A program made the translations under genes and the position numbers. DNA of 64,000 bases from an uncultured Pontibacter sp. Its GTDB lineage: Bacteria > Bacteroidota > Bacteroidia > Cytophagales > Hymenobacteraceae. The notes under the pieces are model-generated. The model ran no database searches. It was given only the letters and a program-made list of their open reading frames with translations, and had not been told where the DNA came from. Numbering within the stretch: position 1 is the first letter of the stretch; each line of letters begins with the position of its first letter. Location of the stretch: NCBI RefSeq assembly GCF_947499215.1, contig NZ_CANMNI010000002.1, forward strand, positions 1,054,001 through 1,118,000. Direction: 5' to 3'. Below, in pieces: positions 44,644-52,953 of this stretch.

Positions 44644-46176
44644 TTATTGCGCCCGTTGAAGAAGTGATTCGCCTGTCATCTCTGCCGGCTGTTCTATACC
44701 CATCAGGTCGAGTATAGTCGGGGCGATGTCGCCCAGTTTGCCGGGCCTAAGCGTGCCGTTGTAGTCGTTGCTCACCAATACACAAGGCACCAAATTGGTG
44801 GTATGCGCTGTGTTTGGCGTGCCGTCTGGGTTGATCATGAAATCAGCGTTGCCGTGGTCGGCGATCACGATCGTGTCATAGTTGCTCGCTAGGGCGGCAT
44901 TGATGACCGCTTCTGCACACTGATCCACGGTTTCGCAGGCTTTTACGGCGGCTTCAAATACGCCGGTATGGCCCACCATATCGGGGTTGGCGAAGTTAAG
45001 ACAGATGAAGTCGGCGGTTTTTTGCAGCAGTTCCGGCACGATAGCGTCGCGTATCTCGTAAGCGCTCATCTCCGGCTGCAGATCGTAAGTGGCCACCTTC
45101 GGTGATGGGCACAGTAAACGCCTCTCGCCGTCGAAAGGAAGCTCACGTCCGCCCGAGAAGAAGAAGGTTACGTGCGGGTATTTTTCTGTTTCGGCTATAC
45201 GGATCTGTTTACGGCCGGCGTCAGCCACTACCTCGCCCAGTGTATTGTTCAGATTATCTTTCTCAAAAATAGCATCTACGCCTACAAAAGTGTCGTCGTA
45301 GTTGGTCATGGTGATGTAGTGCAGGTTAAGCTTATGCATGTTCTGCTCCGGGAAGTCCTGCTGCGTGAGCGCCTGCGTGATCTCGCGGCCACGGTCGGTG
45401 CGGAAGTTAAAGCAGATCACCACATCACCTTCTTTGATGGTGGCGATCGGCTGCTGCGCGTCGGTCACTTTCACGATTGGCTGAATGAACTCGTCCGTAA
45501 CGCCGGCATTGTAAGAGTCCAGCACCGATTTGATGAGGTTCTGCGAAGGGGTGCCTTTGCCGTGTACAAGCAAGTCGTAGGCCAGCTTCACACGCTCCCA
45601 GCGGTTGTCGCGGTCCATGGCATAGTAGCGGCCGATGATAGAGGCGATAGTGCCGGTCGTATTCTCCAAGTGCTGCTCCAGCTCGTTGATGTACTTCACG
45701 CCGCCTTTCGGGTCGGTGTCGCGGCCGTCCATAAAAGCATGGATGTACACATTACTCAAGCCATGGTCAAACGCTGAGGTACAGAGTGCCTTTAAGTGCT
45801 CAATATGTGAGTGCACGCCACCATCCGAAAGCAGGCCGATCAGGTGCACGTCTTTTCTGTTCTCTTTGGCAAAGGTATAGGCTCCGGACAAGGCGGGCAT
45901 GGAGGCCAGCTTGTGCTCCGAGATGGATTTGTTGATGCGCACGAGGTCTTGGTACACAACACGGCCTGCGCCGAGGTTCATGTGCCCCACTTCTGAGTTC
46001 CCCATCTGTCCTTCGGGCAGTCCCACTGCCTCACCTGAGGCCTGCAGCGTAGTATGCGGGTAGGCCTGCATAACGTGATCATAGAAAGGCGTGTGGGCCT
46101 TATGTATAGCCGAAACCTCTGGGTCGGTGGTGATTCCCCAGCCGTCCAGAATCATGAGCATTACCTTTTTATCCAT
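44644..46176 (-). CDS. gpmI: 2,3-bisphosphoglycerate-independent phosphoglycerate mutase
   Basis: A 510-residue cytosolic enzyme with the iPGM layout. The first metal site is LMILDGWGI and the catalytic Ser is in MGNSEVGHMNLGAGRVVYQD. The mutase-domain HAFMDGRDTDP and the late IVIADHGNADFM complete the two-metal phosphatase-type site. It interconverts 3- and 2-phosphoglycerate in glycolysis. A -7 element lies 4 nt upstream of the ATG, implying a leaderless message. It is followed by a lipoprotein gene. Confidence 0.97.
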   Translation of the reverse strand: MDKKVMLMILDGWGITTDPEVSAIHKAHTPFYDHVMQAYPHTTLQASGEAVGLPEGQMGNSEVGHMNLGAGRVVYQDLVRINKSISEHKLASMPALSGAYTFAKENRKDVHLIGLLSDGGVHSHIEHLKALCTSAFDHGLSNVYIHAFMDGRDTDPKGGVKYINELEQHLENTTGTIASIIGRYYAMDRDNRWERVKLAYDLLVHGKGTPSQNLIKSVLDSYNAGVTDEFIQPIVKVTDAQQPIATIKEGDVVICFNFRTDRGREITQALTQQDFPEQNMHKLNLHYITMTNYDDTFVGVDAIFEKDNLNNTLGEVVADAGRKQIRIAETEKYPHVTFFFSGGRELPFDGERRLLCPSPKVATYDLQPEMSAYEIRDAIVPELLQKTADFICLNFANPDMVGHTGVFEAAVKACETVDQCAEAVINAALASNYDTIVIADHGNADFMINPDGTPNTAHTTNLVPCVLVSNDYNGTLRPGKLGDIAPTILDLMGIEQPAEMTGESLLQRAQ

Positions 46177-46180
46177 ACTG

Positions 46181-46188
46181 CAAATATA
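46181..46188 (-). promoter_or_regulatory. -7 promoter element of gpmI, leaderless spacing
   Basis: TATATTTG then CAGT then ATG on the minus strand. A perfect TAnnTTTG match, 4 nt from the start codon. Confidence 0.65.
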
Positions 46189-46461
46189 GCATATTATGCG
46201 CTGCCTTACCGGTCAAAGCGGCTGATTTATACGTCAAGTCTGTGAAGCTAAGCAAGAATTGTTTAAATTGTAGCTGATCACGATGATTGTAAGCGGCATC
46301 GAGACATCGGAGTCTAAATTGACTTCGCTACTGAAACGTCCCGCATATTTATACCGTTACATCGGTATATATTGATTATTCCGGTTAAATTTAGGTCCTT
46401 GCTTGCGACTTTTGTTGGCATAGTTTTAGCTAATATGAGGACGAGATTACTTATACACCTT

Positions 46462-46884
46462 ATGAAAAACTTTAAAAACATTGCTGTAGTACTTTTCTTA
46501 GCTTTTGTAGCTTCCATATTCACTACCGGACAGGCCGTGGCCCAGAAGGATGTGTTTGACGGAGTGGAGGCCGCCTTGCGGGCAGGGTCGGCTAGAGACT
46601 TGGCAAAACACTTCGACAGTAAAGTGAGCCTGTCGTTTGCCGATGAAAAATCCACAGACTATAGCAAGACACAGGCGGAGTTCGTGATGAAGAACTTTTT
46701 CAGTAAAAACCCGCCTGCCGGCTTTGCTTACAACTTTCCGACTCCAAGCGAGTCGGTGAGAAAAGACAAGCGCTATGTGATCGGCACCTATACGCATCGC
46801 AACGGATCTTATACAACTTTGATCCGGGTGAAGGACGTAAAAGGCAAGTTTCTGATCCATTCCATCGATTTCATAAAAGATTAA
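46462..46884 (+). CDS. DUF4783 exported protein
   Basis: 140 residues from ATG 46462 with a signal peptide (MKNFKNIAVVLFLAFVASIF), cleaved near AVAQKD. The mature part resembles DUF4783, a small NTF2/cystatin-like fold, including FDGVEAALRAGSARDLAKHF and KNFFSKNPPAGF. Function unknown. In Bacteroidota it is often found next to nadC, as here. An upstream extension to 46372 is not needed. It is ended by the terminator at 46909-46941. Confidence 0.85.
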   Translation: MKNFKNIAVVLFLAFVASIFTTGQAVAQKDVFDGVEAALRAGSARDLAKHFDSKVSLSFADEKSTDYSKTQAEFVMKNFFSKNPPAGFAYNFPTPSESVRKDKRYVIGTYTHRNGSYTTLIRVKDVKGKFLIHSIDFIKD

Positions 46885-46908
46885 GCAGATAATAGTGAGA
46901 TTTTTAGC

Positions 46909-46941
46909 AAGGCTCGGGATATATACCGGGCCTTTTTTTAT
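46909..46941 (+). terminator. Terminator whose U-tract overlaps the nadC promoter
   Basis: AAGGCTCGG pairs with CCGGGCCTT (one mismatch) around GATATATA. The T-run at 46933-46939 runs directly into the -7 element TATTTTTG (46939-46946). Confidence 0.7.
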
Positions 46942-46946
46942 TTTTG
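46939..46946 (+). promoter_or_regulatory. -7 promoter element of nadC, leaderless spacing
   Basis: TATTTTTG, perfect TAnnTTTG, then CACC and GTG at 46951. Confidence 0.6.
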
Positions 46947-46950
46947 CACC

Positions 46951-47808
46951 GTGAAAGCATCATACCTGACAGAAAAAAGCATAGCTGAGTTTATATCCCG
47001 GGCCTTGGCCGAGGATATAGGCGATGGCGACCACTCGTCGCTGGCTTCTATTCCGAACGATGCCCAGAACCAAGCACGACTGCTGGTGAAGGGTGACGGC
47101 ATACTGGCGGGCGTGGAGCTGGCCGGTTACATCTTTAATCAAGTGGACCCCGACCTGCAGGTGGAAGTGCTGCTAAAAGACGGTGCCGAAGTGAAGTACG
47201 GCGACGTGGCCCTGACCGTTAAAGGCAAGGCACAGTCCATCCTTACGGCTGAGCGACTAGTACTGAACTGCATGCAGCGTATGAGCGGCATCGCTACCTA
47301 TACTCATTACCTGAACACGCTGATTGCCGGCACTAAGGCCAAACTGCTGGATACCCGCAAGACTACGCCGAACTTCCGCATCATGGAGAAGTGGGCGGTG
47401 TTAATTGGAGGTGGTGTCAATCACCGTTTCGGCCTGTTCGATATGATCATTCTGAAAGACAATCATGTGGACTATGCCGGCGGTATACGCGAAGCAATAG
47501 AAGCTACGCAGCGCTACCTGAAAGAAAAAGGCAAGGACTTGCGCATTGAGGTAGAGACCCGCAATCTGGAGGAAGTGAAAGAGGCGCTTGAGACGGGCGG
47601 CATCCACCGCATTATGCTCGACAACATGACACCGGAGATGATGCGCGAGGCGGTAGCTACGATTGGCGGTCGCTTTGAAACAGAGGCATCGGGCGGCATT
47701 ACGGAGGCGACTATTGCCGAAGTGGCCAAGTGTGGAGTCGACTTTATTTCGGTAGGTGCCCTGACGCATTCTATCAAGAGCATGGACCTGAGCCTAAAGG
47801 CTTATTAA
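46951..47808 (+). CDS. nadC: Nicotinate-nucleotide pyrophosphorylase (quinolinate phosphoribosyltransferase)
   Basis: 285 residues from a GTG start. Motifs: ALAEDIGDGDHSS, the substrate-binding RLVLNCMQRMSGIAT, LLDTRKTTPNFR and MIILKDNH, then the phosphate-binding EASGGITEATI loop. It makes nicotinate mononucleotide from quinolinate and PRPP in NAD synthesis. nadA and nadB are not in this window. The -7 element ends 4 nt before the GTG, so the mRNA is probably leaderless. An AGGTATA-type motif and non-coding spacer separate it from the next gene. Confidence 0.96.
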   Translation: MKASYLTEKSIAEFISRALAEDIGDGDHSSLASIPNDAQNQARLLVKGDGILAGVELAGYIFNQVDPDLQVEVLLKDGAEVKYGDVALTVKGKAQSILTAERLVLNCMQRMSGIATYTHYLNTLIAGTKAKLLDTRKTTPNFRIMEKWAVLIGGGVNHRFGLFDMIILKDNHVDYAGGIREAIEATQRYLKEKGKDLRIEVETRNLEEVKEALETGGIHRIMLDNMTPEMMREAVATIGGRFETEASGGITEATIAEVAKCGVDFISVGALTHSIKSMDLSLKAY

Positions 47809-47855
47809 TTGAACTTATACCTGCCCAATAGCGGGCAGGCGCTTATTTTATTTTT

Positions 47856-48437
47856 ATGCAACAAAACCAACGTTACCGGATGCAGTCAAGTGCTGCTCCA
47901 AATGCCATTCGTACCAAAAAGTACCAACTGGAGAAAAACACTTTTACAGGTATAGCCTTGGCCAAAGTATGGCGCAAAGACTGGTGGATGGCCCTTATCC
48001 CATTGGTACTGCTCCTACTGCCAGCCGTGTTTGATTTCTCTTGGTGGTGGGTGACAGCAGCCATTTTAGTTACCCTTATCTTCGTGCTGCTGCGTTCGGC
48101 GCAGGTAATGGGCGTCACGCAAATGGAGCAGGGCAACCCCCTGTTTGAGAAGCTGAGCTATGAGATCGACTCCCGTCAGATCATCCTGAAGCGTAATGAA
48201 CGCGAAGGCATGACTCTCACTTGGGACATGATCGGCACAGCGGAGCGCAAAGGCGAGTCCTATCTTCTCTGGCTGAAGCCTCCTACAGAAGCCCAACTGC
48301 CTAGCGGCTGGAAAGGCTGGCTGGCCAAAACGTTTCAGGCTCCGGTATTTGTGATGCTGCCATTCCGTATCTTCAACAATCCGAACGACATCAAATTGCT
48401 GGAGTCGATGCTGCGCCGAAAGAACCTGATTGCCTAG
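47856..48437 (+). CDS. Membrane protein with YcxB-like C-terminal domain
   Basis: A 193-residue protein. Two predicted membrane helices sit at about residues 46-84 (WWMALIPLVLLLLPAVF and WVTAAILVTLIFVLL). The C-terminal cytosolic domain (LSYEIDSRQIILKRNEREGM, then LTWDMIGTAERK) resembles the PH-like YcxB C-terminal domain. Function unknown. It follows nadC by 47 bp and may be cotranscribed. A hairpin that looks like a terminator is at 48488-48515. Confidence 0.78.
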   Translation: MQQNQRYRMQSSAAPNAIRTKKYQLEKNTFTGIALAKVWRKDWWMALIPLVLLLLPAVFDFSWWWVTAAILVTLIFVLLRSAQVMGVTQMEQGNPLFEKLSYEIDSRQIILKRNEREGMTLTWDMIGTAERKGESYLLWLKPPTEAQLPSGWKGWLAKTFQAPVFVMLPFRIFNNPNDIKLLESMLRRKNLIA

Positions 48438-48487
48438 TTGTTTTACAACCTTAGGTATAAGAGCAGCCGTATTTAAAGATTTGTTTT

Positions 48488-48515
48488 GCTACCATGCTGT
48501 GTGGTAGCGTTTTAA
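48488..48515 (+). terminator. Probable terminator after the YcxB-like gene
   Basis: GCTACCA pairs with TGGTAGC (7 bp, 7-nt loop), followed by GTTTTAAT. Confidence 0.5.
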
Positions 48516-48543
48516 TATAAAGACTATAACCTAAAAAATAGAG

Positions 48544-48840
48544 ATGAATAAGAACGTATTAGCTGTATTTTCCGCAGTATGTGGCTTGGCACTGATTTCA
48601 TGCGACACACCAAAGGACCAAAGACCAAGTGGCAAGGCATCTGTAGGCGAGGTAGCACCGGGTACGCGTGGAACTTATAACGTATCTGACGCTGGTGGCG
48701 ATGTAACTGTACATGAAGGCCATGGTGCGGATAAAGAAGTAATGCCAAACCATGACCAAGGTGCCAACACAATCCAGCTTGGCGATAGCATTCGCGAACG
48801 TGCTGAGACGAATACAGCAGCAGGCGCTGTTAAGCGTTAA
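48544..48840 (+). CDS. Small lipoprotein, unknown
   Basis: A 98-residue protein with a lipobox (LALISC) after a short signal (MNKNVLAVFSAVCG). The mature part is small, hydrophilic and low in complexity, with Gly, Asp, Ala and Glu, ending with AETNTAAGAVKR. I recognise no domain. It is probably an envelope lipoprotein. A strong hairpin terminator begins 27 bp after its stop. Confidence 0.75.
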   Translation: MNKNVLAVFSAVCGLALISCDTPKDQRPSGKASVGEVAPGTRGTYNVSDAGGDVTVHEGHGADKEVMPNHDQGANTIQLGDSIRERAETNTAAGAVKR

Positions 48841-48866
48841 TCGGCCTCATACATTGAGTATCTGAA

Positions 48867-48907
48867 GTCTGCCGCCACTGTACGCTACAGTGACGGCAGA
48901 CTTTTTT
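48867..48907 (+). terminator. Rho-independent terminator after small lipoprotein gene
   Basis: A 16-bp stem with one mismatch (GTCTGCCGCCACTGTA with TACAGTGACGGCAGAC), loop CGC, then TTTTTT. Confidence 0.88.
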
Positions 48908-48965
48908 GTAATCAACTATACCTGCCTACGCTGCGTGCGTATACCCATGTTCTGAAAATAAAAGG

Positions 48966-48973
48966 TATATTTG
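48966..48973 (+). promoter_or_regulatory. -7 promoter element of the methyltransferase gene
   Basis: TATATTTG, perfect TAnnTTTG, immediately after AGG of an AGGTATA motif, 27 nt before the ATG at 49001. Confidence 0.6.
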
Positions 48974-49000
48974 CAACCTTATTGCTTTTACATAGCACCT

Positions 49001-49735
49001 ATGGCCCAACAGGAAGAGTGGTTCAGCACTTGGTTTGACTCCCCTTACTATCACATCCTTTACAGTAACCGCGACGACCGCGATGCCCGGCTGTTTATGG
49101 ATAACCTGCTGGCCTACCTACACCCAAAGCCTGAGCACAAAATACTGGATCTTGCCTGCGGCAAAGGCCGTCACTCCCGCTACTTAAATGAGCAGGGCTA
49201 TGACGTAACCGGTATAGACCTATCGGAACAGAGCATTGCCTATGCCAAGCAGTTCGAGAACGAGCGGCTACACTTCGCTGTGCATGACATGCGGGAGGTG
49301 TATAAGCCCGAGTCATTTGACTTTGTGCTAAACCTGTTCACCAGTTTTGGGTATTTTGAGAGCGAAACCGAAAACGTAGTGGCCCTCAAAGCTGTTGCTG
49401 AGAGTTTGAAGCGCGGTGGCAAACTGGTGATCGACTTCATGAACACGGATCGCACCATTGAACGCCTTGTAACGCATGAAGAGAAAGAGGTGCAGGGCAT
49501 ATACTTCCATATTAGCCGCAAAGTAGAGCATGACTTTATTGTGAAAACCATTGAGTTCCGTGATAAGGGCCGCGACTATTGCTTTGAGGAGCGTGTGCGT
49601 GCTTTGCGGGAAGAAGACTTTATGGAATATTTCGGAATGGCGCAGCTTCGCTTGGTGGAGACATTCGGAGACTACAGCCTGCATCCATTCCATCCGGAAA
49701 ATAGTGAACGTGTCATTTTCGTGCTAAAGAAGTAA
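49001..49735 (+). CDS. Class I SAM-dependent methyltransferase
   Basis: 244 residues from ATG 49001; an upstream TTG at 48971 lies in the promoter and is rejected. The SAM-binding motif I is ILDLACGKGRHSRYLNEQGY, motif II VTGIDLSEQSI and motif IV FDFVLNLFTSFGYFE. The whole resembles Bacteroidota methyltransferases of unknown substrate, and the conserved tail IEFRDKGRDYCFEERVR is a good family match. The metal transporter gene follows by 6 bp, so they are probably cotranscribed. Confidence 0.92.
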   Translation: MAQQEEWFSTWFDSPYYHILYSNRDDRDARLFMDNLLAYLHPKPEHKILDLACGKGRHSRYLNEQGYDVTGIDLSEQSIAYAKQFENERLHFAVHDMREVYKPESFDFVLNLFTSFGYFESETENVVALKAVAESLKRGGKLVIDFMNTDRTIERLVTHEEKEVQGIYFHISRKVEHDFIVKTIEFRDKGRDYCFEERVRALREEDFMEYFGMAQLRLVETFGDYSLHPFHPENSERVIFVLKK

Positions 49736-49741
49736 CGCGTC

Positions 49742-50500
49742 ATGATCATAGCCATACTCGTCCTTTTTCTTACGGTAGTGCTTTCTAGCTTTCTGGTAAA
49801 GGTGTTCCCACCGGATAACAGCCGTTGGCTGAAGATGGCACTGGCCTTTAGTGGAGCGTACCTTTTCACCATTACAATTGTGCACCTCCTGCCGGATGTG
49901 CTGCTTGGTAACCCAAATCCACACAGTGTAGGGTACTGGGTGCTGGCCGGCTTCTTTCTGCAACTGGTGCTGGAGATTTTTTCGCATGGTGTGGAACACG
50001 GGCACATGCACACCAATCACCACCAGGGGCACAGCCACGCGGGATCAATGCCCTTCCTACTGCTCGGGTCCTTGTTCATACATTCCTTTCTGGAGGGTAG
50101 CATATTGGTGGAGGGCAATGAGCGGCATACGGGTCACCACCACGCAGGAGAAAACTTTTATGCGGTATTGCTAGGTATAGCCATACACCATGTTCCGGCC
50201 GCTTTTGCCCTGATGTCGGTACTTCTTTCCCGGATCGGTTCTTTTCGTAAAGCCTTCTTGTGGCTGCTCATATTTGCTGTCGGAGCTCCGATGGGTATAT
50301 TGGTGAGCAACTACCTAATAAAAGACAACGTGGGAGGTGGCTTGGTATTCACGGCGCTTACGGGGCTGGTAGCCGGTAACTTCCTGCACATCTCTACGAC
50401 TATTCTGTTCGAGACAAGCCCTGACCACCGCTTTAACAGAAACAAGCTGCTAGCAACGCTCTTTGGCCTAGGCTTAGCCTTACTGACAGATATCTTCTAA
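49742..50500 (+). CDS. ZIP-family metal transporter
   Basis: A 252-residue membrane protein with about eight helices. A His-rich loop (VEHGHMHTNHHQGHSHAG) lies between helices 3 and 4, and the ZIP signature helix carries FIHSFLEGSIL and later AIHHVPAAFALM, the metal-binding pore residues. It probably imports Zn2+ or another divalent ion. It is 6 bp after the methyltransferase gene. The hairpin after its stop is oriented for the minus-strand gene, so transcription may run on. Confidence 0.93.
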   Translation: MIIAILVLFLTVVLSSFLVKVFPPDNSRWLKMALAFSGAYLFTITIVHLLPDVLLGNPNPHSVGYWVLAGFFLQLVLEIFSHGVEHGHMHTNHHQGHSHAGSMPFLLLGSLFIHSFLEGSILVEGNERHTGHHHAGENFYAVLLGIAIHHVPAAFALMSVLLSRIGSFRKAFLWLLIFAVGAPMGILVSNYLIKDNVGGGLVFTALTGLVAGNFLHISTTILFETSPDHRFNRNKLLATLFGLGLALLTDIF

Positions 50501-50502
50501 AA

Positions 50503-50530
50503 ACAAAAAAGGCTGATGTAACATCAGCCA
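50503..50530 (-). terminator. Minus-strand terminator after the gene at 50556
   Basis: GGCTGATGT pairs with ACATCAGCC; on the minus strand it is followed by a T-tract. Confidence 0.65.
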
Positions 50531-50555
50531 GAACAGAAACAGAAATGAAAATCTG

Positions 50556-50900
50556 TTACATGATGGTGGAAAGTAGTGTTGCCGCAAGTGCCTTCAATGC
50601 GAGCACAACTACGCTAGGCTTCACATTCACTTCCGATTCATCCTCCTCTACTCCAGACACATCTTTGAAAAAAGAGAATGGGCTCTCAAGAGCATCCGCA
50701 TCCAGCACAGATTTTTGTTTTTTAGGCGCAGCAGGCTGTGCGGCAGTGGCGTTTGTCGCGGGAGCATCAGCTACCACAGTGGTTTGGGCAGATGTGTTTC
50801 CATTCTGAAGCTGTGCAGCATTAGGCGTAGTGGTAACGCCGAACAACAGGAGCGCTGCTAAACTTGCTGTAACAGAAATGGATTTCCACGATTGAAGCAT
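50556..50900 (-). CDS. Small exported protein, unknown
   Basis: 114 residues from ATG 50900. A signal-peptide-like N-terminus (ISVTASLAALLLFGVTTT) is followed by an Ala/Thr/Pro-rich low-complexity stretch, a charged segment and a hydrophobic C-terminal helix (VVVLALKALAATLLSTIM), so it may be membrane attached at both ends. I recognise no family. A -7 element ends 3 nt from the ATG; a start codon 6 bp higher lies in that element and is rejected. Confidence 0.7.
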   Translation of the reverse strand: MLQSWKSISVTASLAALLLFGVTTTPNAAQLQNGNTSAQTTVVADAPATNATAAQPAAPKKQKSVLDADALESPFSFFKDVSGVEEDESEVNVKPSVVVLALKALAATLLSTIM

Positions 50901-50903
50901 GCC

Positions 50904-50911
50904 CAAAGTTA
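50904..50911 (-). promoter_or_regulatory. -7 promoter element, leaderless spacing
   Basis: TAACTTTG then GGC then ATG on the minus strand. Confidence 0.6.
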
Positions 50912-51018
50912 AAATTTAAACTGCAGTATTCCAAATGATTAATAGGAGTATTTGGAGAAGAGCCCTAACAATAGGGTAAAAGCGACTTTAATTTAGGTGA
51001 AGCAAAGCAGCAGTTTGT

Positions 51019-51423
51019 CTAGCGTGACGGAGCTGCTTTTATCACCTTAACTTTAACAGGCACTATACCTGTATCAAGGTAGTCCAGTCGTTTGGCTGCC
51101 GCTTCGCTTAAGTCTATTACTCTGCCTTTTACAAAGGGGCCGCGGTCTGTTATCTTTAGCTTCACTGTTTTGTTGGTCTGCAGGTTGGTTACCTTCACTT
51201 TGGTGCCGAACGGCAGCGTGCGATGTGCGGCAGTGAGCCTGTGTCGGTTATAAGGCTGCCCGTTAGCCATTTTGCGGCCATGCAGCTTGTTGCTATAATA
51301 AGATGCCTTTCCTTCCTCTGTGTAGCCCCGTTGGCCTGCTGTGGGCTTGGAAGTGGTGCAAGAACTACTCCCAAGCACAATGGCTACTAATAAAAGTGTG
51401 AGGAGAGTGTGGTGTAAACGCAT
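51019..51423 (-). CDS. rlpA: RlpA-like septal ring / peptidoglycan-associated lipoprotein
   Basis: A 134-residue protein. The lipobox is LGSSSC. A double-psi beta-barrel domain covers most of the mature part: GKASYYSNKLHGRKMANGQP, then TAAHRTLPFGTKVKVTNL and ITDRGPFVKGRVIDLSEAAA, with the acidic residue expected of RlpA lytic transglycosylases. It lacks the SPOR domain found in Pseudomonas RlpA. It probably cuts or binds denuded peptidoglycan in the periplasm. Single gene. Confidence 0.9.
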   Translation of the reverse strand: MRLHHTLLTLLLVAIVLGSSSCTTSKPTAGQRGYTEEGKASYYSNKLHGRKMANGQPYNRHRLTAAHRTLPFGTKVKVTNLQTNKTVKLKITDRGPFVKGRVIDLSEAAAKRLDYLDTGIVPVKVKVIKAAPSR

Positions 51424-51459
51424 AAATACTGGAATTATAAAAACCGAAGAACTAGCTCT

Positions 51460-52158
51460 TTAAACGACATGCTCGCTAAAGAATTGCCTTATCTCCCACT
51501 GCAACCGCTGCAGCTCGACTTGGTCTAAGGGGTGACGTGTATCAGGCATCACAAGAAGGCTGGCTTGCGGCAATTGCTGGTAGGCCCAAACTGTCTCCTG
51601 TATACCCACCATGTTATCGCGATCGCCTACGCTTACACGCACAGGCTTGTCTAATTGGGCGAGGGCGGCTTCGGTGAGCAGGGGCTGCCGGCCAAGCGCT
51701 TGCATCATGTCGGCTGTGCGGGTCATCACCTCTCGCCAATCAGTAGGGCTGTGGCGCTCTGCCAGTACAGTGGCAAAGGCTGGTACCTTTTCCTCGATCT
51801 TCTGTGGCTGGAGCATCTTAACCTCTTTAGCTGCTGTTTCAGGGCTCCAAGCAAACTTGGTGGCAAGTGTGAAAATACGCCCAACGCGTGCAGGATGCTG
51901 CAGCGCAAGGTATAGCGCTACGTAGCCACCCATGCTGTAGCCGAATATGTCAACTGTTTGTAGGTCCTGCTCCTCGAGATAACGCAGCGTATCTTCCGCA
52001 AAAGCTTCAATGCTGAAGGCATCCGCTGACAAATCTGTGCCTCCATGCCCGGTGAAGTTGAGCGTGTGAACGGTATAATAGGGCTCCAGCAACTGTTGCA
52101 GTGGTTGTAAGGTAGTGGCTGAGCCTAAAGCGCCGTGCAGTAAAAGAAGATGCGGCAT
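51460..52158 (-). CDS. Alpha/beta hydrolase
   Basis: A 232-residue protein. The oxyanion-hole motif is LLHGALGS, the nucleophile elbow GYSMGG with catalytic Ser, the acid is in VGDRDNMV, and the His is in MPDTRHPLDQVE. Size and motifs resemble MenH or small carboxyl-ester hydrolases, but the reaction is not determined. It starts 1 bp after the stop of the gene at 52160-52909, so translation may be coupled. There is no export signal, so it is cytosolic. Confidence 0.92.
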   Translation of the reverse strand: MPHLLLLHGALGSATTLQPLQQLLEPYYTVHTLNFTGHGGTDLSADAFSIEAFAEDTLRYLEEQDLQTVDIFGYSMGGYVALYLALQHPARVGRIFTLATKFAWSPETAAKEVKMLQPQKIEEKVPAFATVLAERHSPTDWREVMTRTADMMQALGRQPLLTEAALAQLDKPVRVSVGDRDNMVGIQETVWAYQQLPQASLLVMPDTRHPLDQVELQRLQWEIRQFFSEHVV

Positions 52159-52159
52159 G

Positions 52160-52909
52160 CTACTGTCTCACTTGGTAGTTGTATACATCAACTGCCTGCG
52201 TCAGCTTGTCTTTGCGGAACAGCTGAATGACCAGAGGGACTGCAATTAGGCCGGCTCCAGCGTATACGATGGGAGAGATGTTGACGTCATTAGGGTTGGT
52301 GGAGCTTTGCGAGGAAGACAGCAAGCCGTACGTCAGCAAGCCAGCGCCTGCTATACCCATCACTGTGGAAATCACACGCTCACGCTTATGGCGCTGGATG
52401 AGCACCATGCTGGAGGCGTTGTCGGCAAGCGCCTGCTCTAGGTTCTGCTGGTTAAAGGTCATGAGCGGCCCATTATCCTTGGAGAAGAAATAAATACGGC
52501 GACGGCTCGAGCGCGGCATGCCATACCCGTAGGGGTGGTAGCCCATGGCCGAGTAGTCAATAGTGGTGGTGTAGAACTTGGAAATACGCGGGCCTTCCAA
52601 GATTCGCTTGGCAAAAGAGTCGAAACGGTTGCCTGCCGCTACCCTTGCGAAGTAGCCGTCGCTGCTTTGGTATACATCCACTAGTTCCGGTGCATACTTT
52701 AGGGAGTCGTCGAGCAGGAAGAAGTCCTGTTTAAAAATGGGCGACTTGTACTGCAGCTTGTTGGCATACACTACTTGGCCATTCCGAAGCTGTATAAAGT
52801 ACCTGCCCTGCTGGCGTTGCTGCTGATAATTGTCCTGTGAGTATTCCTGCGCTTGCAGACTGAAGCTAAGTATTAAGCCGGTTAGAAGTGCGATTATTGT
52901 TTTGTTCAT
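52160..52909 (-). CDS. Exported protein with C-terminal helices, unknown
   Basis: A 249-residue protein with a signal peptide (MNKTIIALLTGLILSFSLQA). The mature part contains QLRNGQVVYANKLQYKSPIF and YFARVAAGNRFDSFAKRILE, and a C-terminal region with two hydrophobic segments (VMGIAGAGLLTYGLLSS and VYAGAGLIAVPLVIQL). I do not recognise a domain. It is probably an inner-membrane or envelope protein. It is cotranscribed with the alpha/beta hydrolase behind it. Confidence 0.72.
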   Translation of the reverse strand: MNKTIIALLTGLILSFSLQAQEYSQDNYQQQRQQGRYFIQLRNGQVVYANKLQYKSPIFKQDFFLLDDSLKYAPELVDVYQSSDGYFARVAAGNRFDSFAKRILEGPRISKFYTTTIDYSAMGYHPYGYGMPRSSRRRIYFFSKDNGPLMTFNQQNLEQALADNASSMVLIQRHKRERVISTVMGIAGAGLLTYGLLSSSQSSTNPNDVNISPIVYAGAGLIAVPLVIQLFRKDKLTQAVDVYNYQVRQ

Positions 52910-52953
52910 GGGTGATTATGATTTCAGCTAAAATTCAAATTGGGCTTTCCCTT

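Noticed and set aside
45172-45777. 201-codon plus-strand frame opposite gpmI
   Set aside because: Antisense to a highly conserved enzyme gene and lacking protein-like motifs.
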